Program-made: the position numbers and the translations under genes
Assembly (NCBI RefSeq): GCF_026013605.1
Contig: NZ_JAPDPJ010000009.1
Location: forward strand, 51,854 to 115,853
Length of the DNA stretch: 64,000 nucleotides
DNA from: Plebeiibacterium sediminum
Lineage (GTDB): Bacteria > Bacteroidota > Bacteroidia > Bacteroidales > Marinilabiliaceae
Direction of reading: 5' to 3'
In this document: one piece after another, positions 38,101 to 47,772 of the stretch
Layout of the letters: every line of letters begins with the position of its first letter
Position numbering within the stretch: the first letter of the stretch is position 1
Notes under the pieces: model-generated
What the model was told of the DNA's origin: nothing
Seen by the model: only the letters and a program-made list of their open reading frames with translations
Databases searched by the model: none

Positions 38101-41100
38101 AAATGATTTTGAAGCGGCAAACGTAGAGTTTATCGAATTCTGGGTTATGGACCCATTTATTTATAACGATGATCCAAATCGTGCCGGTGATTTATATTTT
38201 AACTTAGGTAATGTTTCTGAAGATGTTTTAAATGACTCTCGTAAGTTTTTTGAACAAGGCCTTCCTGGACCTGATGAAACTTCTGAAGTAGATCAGACTG
38301 TTTGGGGTAATATTCCTACTAAAACAAGTTTGGTAAGTGCTTTTAGTAATGAACCACAGGCTCGTTTAATGCAGGATATTGGTTTTGATGGTTTAAATGA
38401 TGAACAAGAGCTTGCTTTTTATCAGGATTATATCAACTCCATTAACAACCTCTTAAATATGGGGCAATTAACCGATGAAGCCTATCAAAATATCATGAAT
38501 GACCCTTCATCAGATAATTACCATTACTTCAGAGGAAGTGATTTTGATGGTGACAGAACAAATATTCTGGATAGATATAAAAACTTTAACGGTCCTGAAG
38601 GAAACTCAGTGCCATCTGAATATTCACCAGAAGGATACTCAACTGCCGCAACATCTATACCTGATCAGGAAGATATAAACGGGGATAACACTTTAAGTGA
38701 AACCGAAAGCTACTACCAGTACAGAGTCCGTTTAGATCCTCAGAACATGCATGTTGGTGAAAATTTTATTACGGATATAAGAACAGCAGATGTAGATTTA
38801 AAAAACAACACAAAAGAAGAGGTGAAATGGTATCAATTCAGAATACCAGTAGCAGCTCCAGACAAAACAATCGGTAATATCTCAGATTTTACATCCATTC
38901 GTTTTATGAGGATGTTTTTAAATGGATTTGCAGATACAACCGTACTTCGTTTTGCTAGTTTAGATTTAGTAAGAAGTGAATGGAGAAAATACGGAAATGA
39001 TCTTCTTGAAAGAAATGAAACTTTAATTGAAAACGAAAATACAACATTTACAACCGGAGCTGTTAACATTGAAGAAAATGCTCAACGTACTCCTGTAAAT
39101 TATGTACTTCCTCCGGGAATTGACAGAGTAATTGACCCTGCTAATCCTCAAATCAGACAATTAAATGAACAATCCATTACATTAAAAGTAGCGAATTTAC
39201 CTAAAAACGACCGTCGTGCTATTTATAAAACCGTTAATCTAGATATACGTCAATATGGTAAATTAAGAATGGAAGTTCACGCCGAAGAGATGGATGAAGG
39301 CTCAATCGGAGATAATAAAGTAAGAGCCTTTATTCGATTAGGTAGCGATAGTAAAGACAACTACTACGAATACGAAGTTCCTCTTGAAATGACAGCACAT
39401 GGTGGTGCCATGAGTGATGAAGAAGTATGGCCTGAGAATAACCAGTTTAATTTTGATTTGAGCCTGTTACAAACGGTTAAATTACAAAGAAATCAAAGTT
39501 CTACTTCATCAAGTGAGGTATATATGATTCAGGATGGCGATAACTGGGTTAAAATTAAGGGTAATCCAAACCTGGGTAACATTAAAACAATTTTACTCGG
39601 TGTTAGAAGTACCGTAGCAGAGAAACCTGTATCATTTGAAACCTGGTTTAATGAACTTCGCTTAACTGATTTTGAAGAAGAAGGTGGCTGGGCTGCAAAT
39701 GCCAGAATGAACATAAAACTTTCTGATTTAGGTAATGTTTCGTTAGCCGGTAACACTTCAACTGTTGGTTTTGGTAGCGTGGATCAAAGTGTTACAGAAA
39801 GAAGTCAGGAAGATTTTTATCAATATGATATTGCAACGAATCTGGAACTTGGTAAATTCTTAGGAGCCAATTCCCGCCTGTCGGTTCCTTTTTATTATTC
39901 ACAATCAAAAGAAGTTACAACTCCTGAATATTATCCTCTTGATCCGGATATTAAAATGGATGTTGTGCTTGATAATGCGAATACAAAATCGGAAAGAGAT
40001 AGTATTAAAAATCTATCTCAGGATGTGGTAACAAGACAGAGTATCAACTTTACAAACGTGCGTCTTAAACCTAAAAAGGACAGTAAAAAAGCGAAGATCT
40101 ATGATATCTCTAACTTATCAACGACTTACGCATACAACGAAACCAAGTCGCACGATGTAAATACTGAAAAGGCTATTGATAAGGACTTTAAAGCTGTTAT
40201 TGCTTATAACTTTACCAACAGACCCAAAAATTACCAGCCTTTTAGTAAGAGTAAAGCATTAAAAGGTAAAGCTTTTAAAATTATTAAAGACTTTAACTTT
40301 TATCTAATGCCAACTCAGATATCGTACAGAACGGAAATGCTGAGGGATTATAAGCAAACTCAACTGCGTAATGTAAATAATCCGGATTATAAGATTCCTA
40401 TTACTATTAGTAAGAATTTCAATTGGAACAGGTATTTTGATTTAAATTACAACTTAACTAAATCTCTTAAATTTGATTTTAGTTCTGCAACCAATGCCCG
40501 TATTGATGAACCGGAAGGAATTGTAGACCGAGATGCATACAAAACAGAATATGAACTTTGGAAAGATTCTGTTCTTACCAATATTTTAAATGGAGGTAGA
40601 ACAACCAATTACCAGCACAATTTTAATGCAAACTATAATATCCCAATTAATAAGCTTCCTTATTTAAACTGGGTTAACTCAAACATCAGATATTCAGGAA
40701 AGTATTCATGGGAAATAGAACCACAATCTACTGATGATGATATTGAATGGGGTAATACAATCAGTAATGGTAACAACATACAGGGAACTGTTAATCTTAC
40801 CATGAATACACTGTATAATCAATCTAAATATTTAAAAGGATTGTCGCGCAAATATTCCAATAACAAGGGGAATAAAAATCAGAAAAGGACAGTTCGTTAT
40901 AATAAAGATGGTATTACACTAAAAAAAGGAGAATCCTATATTATAAACCACAAACTCAAAACTACTGATGTCAGAGTCAGGATGTTTGATAAAAATGGCA
41001 GAACAGCCAGGGGTAAAATAGTACAGATCAACGACTCCAAAACAGAATTTGTTCCGGAAGCTGACTATGATAATGCCAGAGTTATGGTGAGCGGTACTGT

Positions 41101-42535
41101 TGAAGATAAAACTACAGTATTAAATATGATTGTAGACCACTCTGCAATGGTATTAACCGGAGTTAAAAATGTAAGTTTAAGCTATACTGAATCAAATACA
41201 ACTATACTTCCCGGATATCTTCCCGATTCCAGGTTTTTAGGAACATCAACCTACAATGGTTTTAATGCTCCTGGTTATGGTTTTATTTCAGGACTTCAGG
41301 ACAGACGATTTGCACAAAAAGCAGCAGATAAAGGATGGATAACCATTGATACCATCAATAATCCATACATCATGACTGAAATGAAGGATCTGACGCTTAA
41401 AGCATCCATTCAACCAATTAATGGTTTAAGAATTGATCTGAATGCAAACAGAAGATATGCAAATAATATGCAGGAATACTATTATCAGGATGGTGGTTCT
41501 TTTAATGCGTACAACACTCGTGAAAGTGGGAGCTTTTCAATGACTTACAATATTATCCGCACTGCCTTTAAAGATGTGGGTAAAAGTGGTACGTTTGAAT
41601 CAGAAACCTATAATAAGTTCTTACAAAACAGATCTAAAATAGCTGGCAGACTAGTGAATAAAAGATTAGCTGCAAATGCCAATTATATTTCAGATGCTAT
41701 TGCAATGAATCCGGAAAATCAAAATCCGAATGGATATAGTTTAAATTCACAAGATGTGCTAATTCCAGCCTTTTTATCGGCATATAGCGGAACAGATCCG
41801 GATAATATCTTTACAACATTATTCCCGTCTGCTTTCTTAATGCATCCGAACTGGAGAATAACATACAATGGGCTTTCTAAAATTGACTTTTTCAAAAAGT
41901 ATATTCGCTCATTTGACATTAGCCATACTTACAAATCAAATTATACATTAAGCTCGTATGCATCAAACTCTGATTATTATGAAGACTACTCAGGAATCAG
42001 TTGGATAAGAGATGTTCAGGAGAATTTCATCTCCCAATATCAGGTAAATGCAGTAACTATTACGGAGTCATTTCAACCTTTGATTGGTTTTAACATCACC
42101 TGGAACAATAGTTTAATCACTAAATTTGAGGTGGCTAAATCAAGAGGCTTGAGTCTTAGCTTAACAAGTAACCAGCTTGTAGAAAACTATGATGATAAAT
42201 TTACGGTTGGTTTAGGGTATCGTTTTGATAAGATGGATATGATTCTTGGTAGTGGCAGAGGTGCTAAAAAAATGTCAAGTGATTTAAATTTAAGCCTTGA
42301 TTTATCGATCAAAGATAATATGTCGCTTATTCGACAAATAGAAGACAATACAAGCCAATTAACTGCTGGAGGTAAAATTACAGCCATTAACTTTACTGCA
42401 GATTATGTATTAAGTGATAAATTTAGCATGCAGGTGTATTATGACAGAACTGTAAATAATCCGTACATTTCAACATCATACCCAACAACAACAAGTAACT
42501 TTGGAGTGAGCTTTAGTTTCTCGTTATCACAGTAA
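35147..42535 (+). CDS. sprA: Type IX secretion/gliding motility translocon SprA
   Basis: A giant outer-membrane barrel of 2,462 residues, the protein-conducting channel of the type IX secretion system. The N-terminal leader (RYIFNNQLYLILILLLGFNS) works as a signal peptide only from TTG 35147; the next in-frame Met is near residue 115, so TTG is the probable start. SprA signatures include YNPQTGEVSFYRKIGNVNVR, YIDDFEGTETSIDMRNW and many barrel strands in the second half, ending TSNFGVSFSFSLSQ. It follows ruvA by 59 bases. Other T9SS genes are outside the window. Confidence 0.96.
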   Translation: MRKVYRYIFNNQLYLILILLLGFNSVNAGNVHPPLIQEPDSLTQETRYPSISGESNNPFIKPEQKSAIQLQNSENFKYTTSYNPQTGEVSFYRKIGNVNVRLPYTMTLEEYLDEDVRKSMLAYWEGRARTVDSNDKFSIFNPSFSLGSELDNLLGGNLINIKPQGRAELKIGVNQTTIDNPTLQEDLRKTTTFDFEEKIQMNIQGSIGDKLKLGINYNTEATFEFENEMKLEYEGKEDDIIQSIEAGNVSLSLPGTLITGSQSLFGIKTDLQFGKLSVSAIASQQKGETTVLDVQGGAQKQEFEVAINEYDKNRHFFLSNFFRDLYNEAQSSYPLRSRISIQKIEVWVTNTAGNYDDARDIIGFMDIGENNNNIYNTNLWSQTSTDRNPANGTNNLYNEMNTTYSAIRDINQATQTLKTLSNSGFVSGQDYEKIENARLLSPSEYSLNSQLGFISLNSSLNSDEVLAVAFEYDYNGQTYTVGEFTNSGNEASTSLYLKLLKSTNLSPSVKPTWDLMMKNIYSIGAYQVNREDFEFDIAYVDDSTGAYINYLPETDIFANQEDSIPLILRIMNLDRLNDILDPIPDGVFDYITNQTILPENGRIIFPVLEPFGSHLEEVINSSTAISSNRKSELVDKYVYQALYDSTQTSATQISEKNKFWLRGTYKSSTSSEIALNAQNIPQGSVIVTAGGIKLTENIDYTVDYSFGTVKIINQGLLESGTPIKISLESQSLFNLQTKTLLGTHLNYQFNENFNVGATIEYLREQPLTQKVNIGDEPIANTIYGFNTSYFTESQWLTNVLNKLPGLQTTEPSSISFEGEFAQILPGHPNIIGAQGQAYIDDFEGTETSIDMRNWTAWSLASPPQGQEELIPNAGKINDISSGYDRAKIAWYSIDPLFFRNNQYTPNHIANDLDEQSNHYVRIIYEKEIWPEKQSEYGQPTNISVLNLAYYPQERGPYNYDTDINQDGELNTPEKRWGGIQRSIETNDFEAANVEFIEFWVMDPFIYNDDPNRAGDLYFNLGNVSEDVLNDSRKFFEQGLPGPDETSEVDQTVWGNIPTKTSLVSAFSNEPQARLMQDIGFDGLNDEQELAFYQDYINSINNLLNMGQLTDEAYQNIMNDPSSDNYHYFRGSDFDGDRTNILDRYKNFNGPEGNSVPSEYSPEGYSTAATSIPDQEDINGDNTLSETESYYQYRVRLDPQNMHVGENFITDIRTADVDLKNNTKEEVKWYQFRIPVAAPDKTIGNISDFTSIRFMRMFLNGFADTTVLRFASLDLVRSEWRKYGNDLLERNETLIENENTTFTTGAVNIEENAQRTPVNYVLPPGIDRVIDPANPQIRQLNEQSITLKVANLPKNDRRAIYKTVNLDIRQYGKLRMEVHAEEMDEGSIGDNKVRAFIRLGSDSKDNYYEYEVPLEMTAHGGAMSDEEVWPENNQFNFDLSLLQTVKLQRNQSSTSSSEVYMIQDGDNWVKIKGNPNLGNIKTILLGVRSTVAEKPVSFETWFNELRLTDFEEEGGWAANARMNIKLSDLGNVSLAGNTSTVGFGSVDQSVTERSQEDFYQYDIATNLELGKFLGANSRLSVPFYYSQSKEVTTPEYYPLDPDIKMDVVLDNANTKSERDSIKNLSQDVVTRQSINFTNVRLKPKKDSKKAKIYDISNLSTTYAYNETKSHDVNTEKAIDKDFKAVIAYNFTNRPKNYQPFSKSKALKGKAFKIIKDFNFYLMPTQISYRTEMLRDYKQTQLRNVNNPDYKIPITISKNFNWNRYFDLNYNLTKSLKFDFSSATNARIDEPEGIVDRDAYKTEYELWKDSVLTNILNGGRTTNYQHNFNANYNIPINKLPYLNWVNSNIRYSGKYSWEIEPQSTDDDIEWGNTISNGNNIQGTVNLTMNTLYNQSKYLKGLSRKYSNNKGNKNQKRTVRYNKDGITLKKGESYIINHKLKTTDVRVRMFDKNGRTARGKIVQINDSKTEFVPEADYDNARVMVSGTVEDKTTVLNMIVDHSAMVLTGVKNVSLSYTESNTTILPGYLPDSRFLGTSTYNGFNAPGYGFISGLQDRRFAQKAADKGWITIDTINNPYIMTEMKDLTLKASIQPINGLRIDLNANRRYANNMQEYYYQDGGSFNAYNTRESGSFSMTYNIIRTAFKDVGKSGTFESETYNKFLQNRSKIAGRLVNKRLAANANYISDAIAMNPENQNPNGYSLNSQDVLIPAFLSAYSGTDPDNIFTTLFPSAFLMHPNWRITYNGLSKIDFFKKYIRSFDISHTYKSNYTLSSYASNSDYYEDYSGISWIRDVQENFISQYQVNAVTITESFQPLIGFNITWNNSLITKFEVAKSRGLSLSLTSNQLVENYDDKFTVGLGYRFDKMDMILGSGRGAKKMSSDLNLSLDLSIKDNMSLIRQIEDNTSQLTAGGKITAINFTADYVLSDKFSMQVYYDRTVNNPYISTSYPTTTSNFGVSFSFSLSQ

Positions 42536-42583
42536 AGGTTTGTTAACCTGAGTTAAATCTTATCAGAAAAACATTAAAACCTA

Positions 42584-42591
42584 TACATTTG
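42584..42591 (+). promoter_or_regulatory. Promoter -7 element of the EamA transporter gene
   Basis: TACATTTG, an exact TAnnTTTG match 19 bases before the ATG. The -33 element is not evident. Confidence 0.4.
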
Positions 42592-42610
42592 TGCCCTTAA
42601 AAATAAACTT

Positions 42611-43519
42611 ATGAGGCGCATTATTTCACATACATACTTTTTGGCTATTATTGCATGTTTACTTTGGTCAACTGCTTTTGCCGGAATAAAAATAGGACTG
42701 GAATATACAACTCCGCTTCAATTTGCAGGTATACGTTTTTTTCTGGCCGGGGTGTTTATTCTACCTTTAACCAAAAAATTATCATTAGTTTGGGATGCCA
42801 TAAAAAAGTACCCACTTAAAATACTTCGAATTTCTGTTTTTCAAACTATTATACTTTATAGTCTGTTCTATTGGGGAGTAAGTAAAGTCCCCGGTGCTAT
42901 AGCGGCAATTATTATAGGCTCACAACCATTATTTGCAGCCTTGGTTGCTCATTTTATGCAAAAAAATGACAGTTTAAGTTTTAAAAAATTAATAACAATA
43001 TCCATGGGGATATTAGGTATTGTATTAATTGCCTATCATAAAGCATGGGGTTCAACCGGAAACATTGATCAGTTCTGGGGTATCATCATTTTGATATTTG
43101 CCAATATATCCAGTGGAATAGGAAATGTATTTGTTTCCAGACTAAAAGGTGTTGTTTCACCTGTTGTATTAAGTTCTTGGCAAATGGGGTTCGGTGGTTT
43201 TGTGATTTTTATTTTTTCTCTATTTATTGAGCCATTCAATGGATTCATACACCCTCTACCCTATTTTCTATCATTAGGTTGGTTAAGTTTTTTATCTGCT
43301 ACAGCTTTTACAATCTGGTTCTTTCTTCTTCAGCGTCCGGAAGTATTGGTTTCAGACCTGAATATCTGGAAGTTCATCATACCAATATTTGGAGCCATAC
43401 TAAGCTGGCTGATCATCCCGGGAGAAAAACCGGAATTAATACCCATACTAGGAATGCTCATTATTGGTACCTCATTAATATTTTATGGTTTAATCAATAG
43501 AAAAAAACAGAAATCTTAA
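42611..43519 (+). CDS. EamA/DMT-family transporter
   Basis: A 302-residue inner-membrane protein with ten predicted helices in two EamA repeats. The first has WSTAFAGIKIGLEYTTPLQF and the second FANISSGIGNVFVSRL. Family members export metabolites such as amino acids, nucleosides or their analogues; the substrate here is unknown. The C-terminus is basic (NRKKQKS). The gene ends immediately against the convergent histidine kinase gene, which leaves no room for a separate terminator. Confidence 0.9.
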   Translation: MRRIISHTYFLAIIACLLWSTAFAGIKIGLEYTTPLQFAGIRFFLAGVFILPLTKKLSLVWDAIKKYPLKILRISVFQTIILYSLFYWGVSKVPGAIAAIIIGSQPLFAALVAHFMQKNDSLSFKKLITISMGILGIVLIAYHKAWGSTGNIDQFWGIIILIFANISSGIGNVFVSRLKGVVSPVVLSSWQMGFGGFVIFIFSLFIEPFNGFIHPLPYFLSLGWLSFLSATAFTIWFFLLQRPEVLVSDLNIWKFIIPIFGAILSWLIIPGEKPELIPILGMLIIGTSLIFYGLINRKKQKS

Positions 43520-46500
43520 TCAGGCTTTATTTTTGAATTTATTAATGTAAAAACTAAATACTGTGCCCTCATTGTACGCTGACTTTACAATAATATCCCC
43601 ACCAAATAAATCAACCAGGTTTCGTACAATACTTAATCCTAAGCCCATTCCTTCATATAGTTTTTTCTTGTCTTGAGCTTTTTGAAATGGTTCAAAAATT
43701 AATTTCTGGTCCTTTTCTTTAATTCCAATTCCGGTATCCTCAATAACAAATAATATTGGATTAAAGTCTGACTCATCTATTCCATTTAATGAAAACCCTG
43801 CTTCAATTAAGCTTTTCTTATCTGCAGATTTTACAGTAATCTTAACATGTCCCTCTGGAGTAAACTTAAAGGCATTTCTTAACAGATTGGATATAATTTG
43901 TTTTAACCTGTATCTGTCAATATAAATATCCAAATCGGAGTCTGAAAGTTGATAGGCCTGCATAAACTCTACATCCTCACTCTTTTTTTCAAACTTTAAC
44001 TCATCTGTTACTTCCTGAATTAAATTTGGGATATTAGTATCCTGCCTGATTAATTCTATATTTCCCGTCTCAATTCTGGATATATCTATAATATCATTAA
44101 TTAATGCCAACAGGGACTCACTACTTTGATTGATTACATTTAAAAAGTGTTTTTGCTGCTCTTCTTCAAACTCACCTGTCATTAATAAGTTAGAGAAACC
44201 AATAATTGCGTTCATTGGAGTTCTGATTTCATGAGAAAGGTTAGCTAAAAACGAAGTTTTTAACTTATCCGACTCTTCAGCTTTAAGTTTAGCCTGCTCC
44301 AAATCAGCAGTTCTTAACTCCACAATTTCTTCCAGGTAATTACGATGAATCTCTAATTCGGTTTTTTGATTATATATTTTATTTCTCGACTCCTCTAATT
44401 CCTGGTTTAATGCAGTTAATGCTTCAGTTTTTTCATTTACACGTTCAATAAGTAATGCCTTCTGACTCTTTTGCCATAAAGCCCTAACCCTTATTAGCGT
44501 TAAAATGATAGCTACGATCAATAAAACTAAAAATATCTGAAACAAGGTGGTATCAATCAACCTTGACTTAACATTAATAATTAATGTAGCCTCGGATTTA
44601 CTTTCGACACCATCATTATTTATTCCCTTTACACGCAATACAAAGCTGCCTTTTTTCAGGTTTGAATAATTGAGTGTTTGAAAAGCATATCCATCCCTCC
44701 AGTCATCATCATAACCTTCAAGTTTCCATTTTAGTCTGTTATCATTACACTGGGAATAATTAATAACTGAAGCATACATGGTTAATTCAGAATCTCCATG
44801 AACAGTAATTGCGGAATCAACATCGTACCTTACATCTTCCAGAATTTCTGATCCATAAATAGTATTGTTATTATTTTCGGAATAAGAACTAATATGAATT
44901 TCAGGAACATAGGTGTTTTTATAAATTTTATCCGGATCAAACTCTATAAATCCATTTATTCCACCAAATAAAATATTGCCATCTTTAGTTTTGTAATAAG
45001 ATCCATCATTAAACTCTGAACAATAAGTACCATCTCTTTTTGTATATAATTTTCTTGATCTGTCTTTCTGGTTTACTCTTAAAATCCCCTGGTTTGTGCT
45101 AATCCAAAAGTATCCATTATCATCACTTACAATACCATATACATAACTTTCCAATACATCCTCAGCCATATCAAATGACACTTTATTTGAAGCTTCATCA
45201 AACAATAGCATTCCACTTCCAAAGGTAGCAATCCAGACATTATCCATTGAGTCTACAGCTAAATCCAATATAATACATGGTTTATAAGTATCGGCCTGCA
45301 AGGCATTTATATCAATGTTTTTATAAGTTTCCTTATCTATATTAAACTTAATAAGTTCGCCACCTCTGCTACCAATCCATATGTTTTTATTATCGTTTGA
45401 AAATTGAAGTGATGTATACCTGTAACTGTTCACCTTTTCTGGTTCAGCTATTGGAAATACTTTATACGCTTCGGTATTTAAATCAAATTTAATAAGCCCC
45501 ACTCGTGAAATCAACCATAAAATATGATCACCTTCAATATTGGCATAATCTGTAATAAAATTGATATCCTTGCATAAGTATCCATTACATTTAAAATCAA
45601 TAAAATCATATGTATCCTTTATGATATCATGTTTTATTAAACCCGTAGTAGAAAGTATCCATAAATTAGATGAAGTATCTTCAAAAATTTTTAATATGTA
45701 CTTTTTCCCAACAGCATCTACTTTAGAAAACTTCTCATTTTCTTTAGCTTTATAAAAAAAGCCTTCAAGACTATTAAACCAATAATTATCATGAGAATCT
45801 TTTGCTAATGCAAAAACCGAATTCACCTCATTATCAGTCAGTTTCTCAATGTCAAACTGCAAAAATTTTGATTTGTGATAATCATATTTTGCTAATCCAT
45901 CTCTTGTTGCAATCCATAAAACAGAATTATCCTGACAAATCTTTAAATCTTTAATTATATCATTGGGAATTGAATTTTCGCCCTGGTGCTTATCATAATA
46001 CACAGTACTATTATTGCTTTTATTGTAATAAATCAACCCATGATTTATTGTTCCCAACCAATATCCCTTATCGTCCTTTTGAAAACAAGAAAACCTTATC
46101 TCATGACCTGATTGGAATAATCGTTCCAACTTATTTTCTTTCCAATTAAATGAAAACAAAGCATTTCCTGAGATAAACTCCACTGTATTATGATCTAATT
46201 CTATGATATCAATAACGACTTTATCATCCCCGGAGGATTTATCTAAAAAACTACTTCCTTGAAAATAAAATGTATGAAGTAATTCACCTTGTAGATCAAA
46301 TTGTAATAGACCTACAGAAGTACACATCCATATATATTCATCCCCTTTATTAATATTATATATTCTTTGGGGGAAATTATTTTCGTCTTTATAAACGTCT
46401 CCTAATCTTATAAAGGTATTTTGATCAGGATAAAAGTAATATGCCCCCTGAGATTGAGTTCCGACTATAAATTTTGTTGAATCTATCTGATATATAGTAT

Positions 46501-46924
46501 TTACTGATACATATCCTTTTACATTTGAGGTATCAGTTTTGATGTAAAAATTAATGCTATCTTTTTTTGTTATATCAAATCGATTGATCCCACCTATTGA
46601 AGTACCTACCCAAATAACATTTTTATTTATGTCTTCAGCTATACAATTTATAGTATTGTCAGTTAATGAACTCAAGAAGGTATTATTTTTGCTGAAACTA
46701 TCAAAAAAGACACCCTCCGTACGCACTAATCCATCAGAAGCGCCAACCCAGATGAATCCTTTACTATCCTCCATGATAGTATTGATACCTGAATGATAAA
46801 GTCCTTCGTAACGTCCATACGTTTCGAACCCACCATATAAGGATTGACTTTTTGCAAAAAAGAAATTTAACCCTAATACAAGTATAAAGATCAAATATTT
46901 AAACACACTCTTGGATCCCTCCAT
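43520..46924 (-). CDS. Two-component propeller histidine kinase without receiver or HTH
   Basis: Membrane sensor kinase of 1,134 residues. A signal peptide (to about 27, ending FAKSQ) is followed by a large periplasmic region of repeated propeller strands with WVG/WIGT motifs (about 30-690) and a Y_Y_Y domain (about 700-785). One membrane helix lies near 795-820, with a coiled linker after it. HisKA has LSHEIRTPMN with phospho-acceptor His898, and HATPase has NLLRNAFKF, EDTGIGI and GMGLGLSIV. It stops after the ATPase, lacking the receiver and AraC-type domains of the usual hybrid HTCS regulators. A -7 box abuts the ATG, so GTG 46906 is an alternative start. Confidence 0.93.
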   Translation of the reverse strand: MEGSKSVFKYLIFILVLGLNFFFAKSQSLYGGFETYGRYEGLYHSGINTIMEDSKGFIWVGASDGLVRTEGVFFDSFSKNNTFLSSLTDNTINCIAEDINKNVIWVGTSIGGINRFDITKKDSINFYIKTDTSNVKGYVSVNTIYQIDSTKFIVGTQSQGAYYFYPDQNTFIRLGDVYKDENNFPQRIYNINKGDEYIWMCTSVGLLQFDLQGELLHTFYFQGSSFLDKSSGDDKVVIDIIELDHNTVEFISGNALFSFNWKENKLERLFQSGHEIRFSCFQKDDKGYWLGTINHGLIYYNKSNNSTVYYDKHQGENSIPNDIIKDLKICQDNSVLWIATRDGLAKYDYHKSKFLQFDIEKLTDNEVNSVFALAKDSHDNYWFNSLEGFFYKAKENEKFSKVDAVGKKYILKIFEDTSSNLWILSTTGLIKHDIIKDTYDFIDFKCNGYLCKDINFITDYANIEGDHILWLISRVGLIKFDLNTEAYKVFPIAEPEKVNSYRYTSLQFSNDNKNIWIGSRGGELIKFNIDKETYKNIDINALQADTYKPCIILDLAVDSMDNVWIATFGSGMLLFDEASNKVSFDMAEDVLESYVYGIVSDDNGYFWISTNQGILRVNQKDRSRKLYTKRDGTYCSEFNDGSYYKTKDGNILFGGINGFIEFDPDKIYKNTYVPEIHISSYSENNNNTIYGSEILEDVRYDVDSAITVHGDSELTMYASVINYSQCNDNRLKWKLEGYDDDWRDGYAFQTLNYSNLKKGSFVLRVKGINNDGVESKSEATLIINVKSRLIDTTLFQIFLVLLIVAIILTLIRVRALWQKSQKALLIERVNEKTEALTALNQELEESRNKIYNQKTELEIHRNYLEEIVELRTADLEQAKLKAEESDKLKTSFLANLSHEIRTPMNAIIGFSNLLMTGEFEEEQQKHFLNVINQSSESLLALINDIIDISRIETGNIELIRQDTNIPNLIQEVTDELKFEKKSEDVEFMQAYQLSDSDLDIYIDRYRLKQIISNLLRNAFKFTPEGHVKITVKSADKKSLIEAGFSLNGIDESDFNPILFVIEDTGIGIKEKDQKLIFEPFQKAQDKKKLYEGMGLGLSIVRNLVDLFGGDIIVKSAYNEGTVFSFYINKFKNKA

Positions 46925-46931
46925 TATTCCT

Positions 46932-46939
46932 CAAATCTA
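46932..46939 (-). promoter_or_regulatory. Possible -7 element of the propeller kinase gene
   Basis: TAGATTTG on the minus strand fits TAnnTTTG but lies only 7 bases before ATG 46924. If used, translation would be nearly leaderless or start at GTG 46906. Confidence 0.3.
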
Positions 46940-46977
46940 ATCTATAAATCTAGTTTTCCTTCATACCAATACATCAA

Positions 46978-47691
46978 CTATATTCCTAAAACCTGAATAG
47001 CAACTCCCGACATAAAAACCATTATTCCTGCTATAAAATGGGTATACAGACCTAATTTCTTAGTCGGAATAAATTGAATTCCATAGCTTGAAACCAACAC
47101 AACGCCCAACATGGTAACTATAGTTGTGATTCCAAACACAAGAGTAACCTGAAGCACTCCACTTAAACTATATTGTGCAGCAGGATACATTAATAACGGT
47201 ATTAATACTTCACATGGACCAAGTACAAAAATAATAAACAGCACCCAAGGTGTTATACGCTTTGAATCTGTAGATTCATGTACATGAGAATGTGAATTTA
47301 TATGGTTATGTGTATGATGATGTAATGTACCATCTGAATGAAAATGAGTATGCGAGTGCGACTTATTTTTTAAGGCTTTGCGTAATCCCCAAATTGCATA
47401 AACTAAACCAAATGCAATTAAAGCCCATGCTGCTATGCTTCCCCGGACTGACTCAACAAATTCCAATTTATCAAGACCTATGCCCATGAAAACACCAACA
47501 ACACCAAGAACCAGTGATCCAATGATATGACCTATTCCGCAGACTAACGTCAAAAGTAATACCTTAGACAGATTCCATTTACGCGCCTTACCTATTAAAA
47601 TAAATGGCAAATAATGGTCAGGGCCCAAAACCGTATGTATAAAACCGGCTCCGGCTGCAGTCATCATAAGTACTTGAACTTCGCTTGTCAT
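46978..47691 (-). CDS. NicO/UreH-like membrane protein with His-rich loop
   Basis: A 237-residue integral membrane protein with six predicted helices. FIHTVLGPDHYLPF near the N-terminus and GIGHIIGSLVLG recall the His/Asp metal-binding motifs of nickel/cobalt transporters and UreH-like proteins. A cytosolic or periplasmic loop (residues 112-138) contains 13 histidines among 27 residues, typical of transition-metal handling. FVLGPCEVLIPLLMYPA is the second-half motif. I infer export or insertion of Ni, Co or a similar metal; no metalloenzyme is adjacent. Confidence 0.75.
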   Translation of the reverse strand: MTSEVQVLMMTAAGAGFIHTVLGPDHYLPFILIGKARKWNLSKVLLLTLVCGIGHIIGSLVLGVVGVFMGIGLDKLEFVESVRGSIAAWALIAFGLVYAIWGLRKALKNKSHSHTHFHSDGTLHHHTHNHINSHSHVHESTDSKRITPWVLFIIFVLGPCEVLIPLLMYPAAQYSLSGVLQVTLVFGITTIVTMLGVVLVSSYGIQFIPTKKLGLYTHFIAGIMVFMSGVAIQVLGI

Positions 47692-47772
47692 CTGTAACTC
47701 CTAACACATTAACATTTATCACTAATAACACCTTGTAATCAGCTCTTTAATCTGTGTAAAACCTTATGATCT

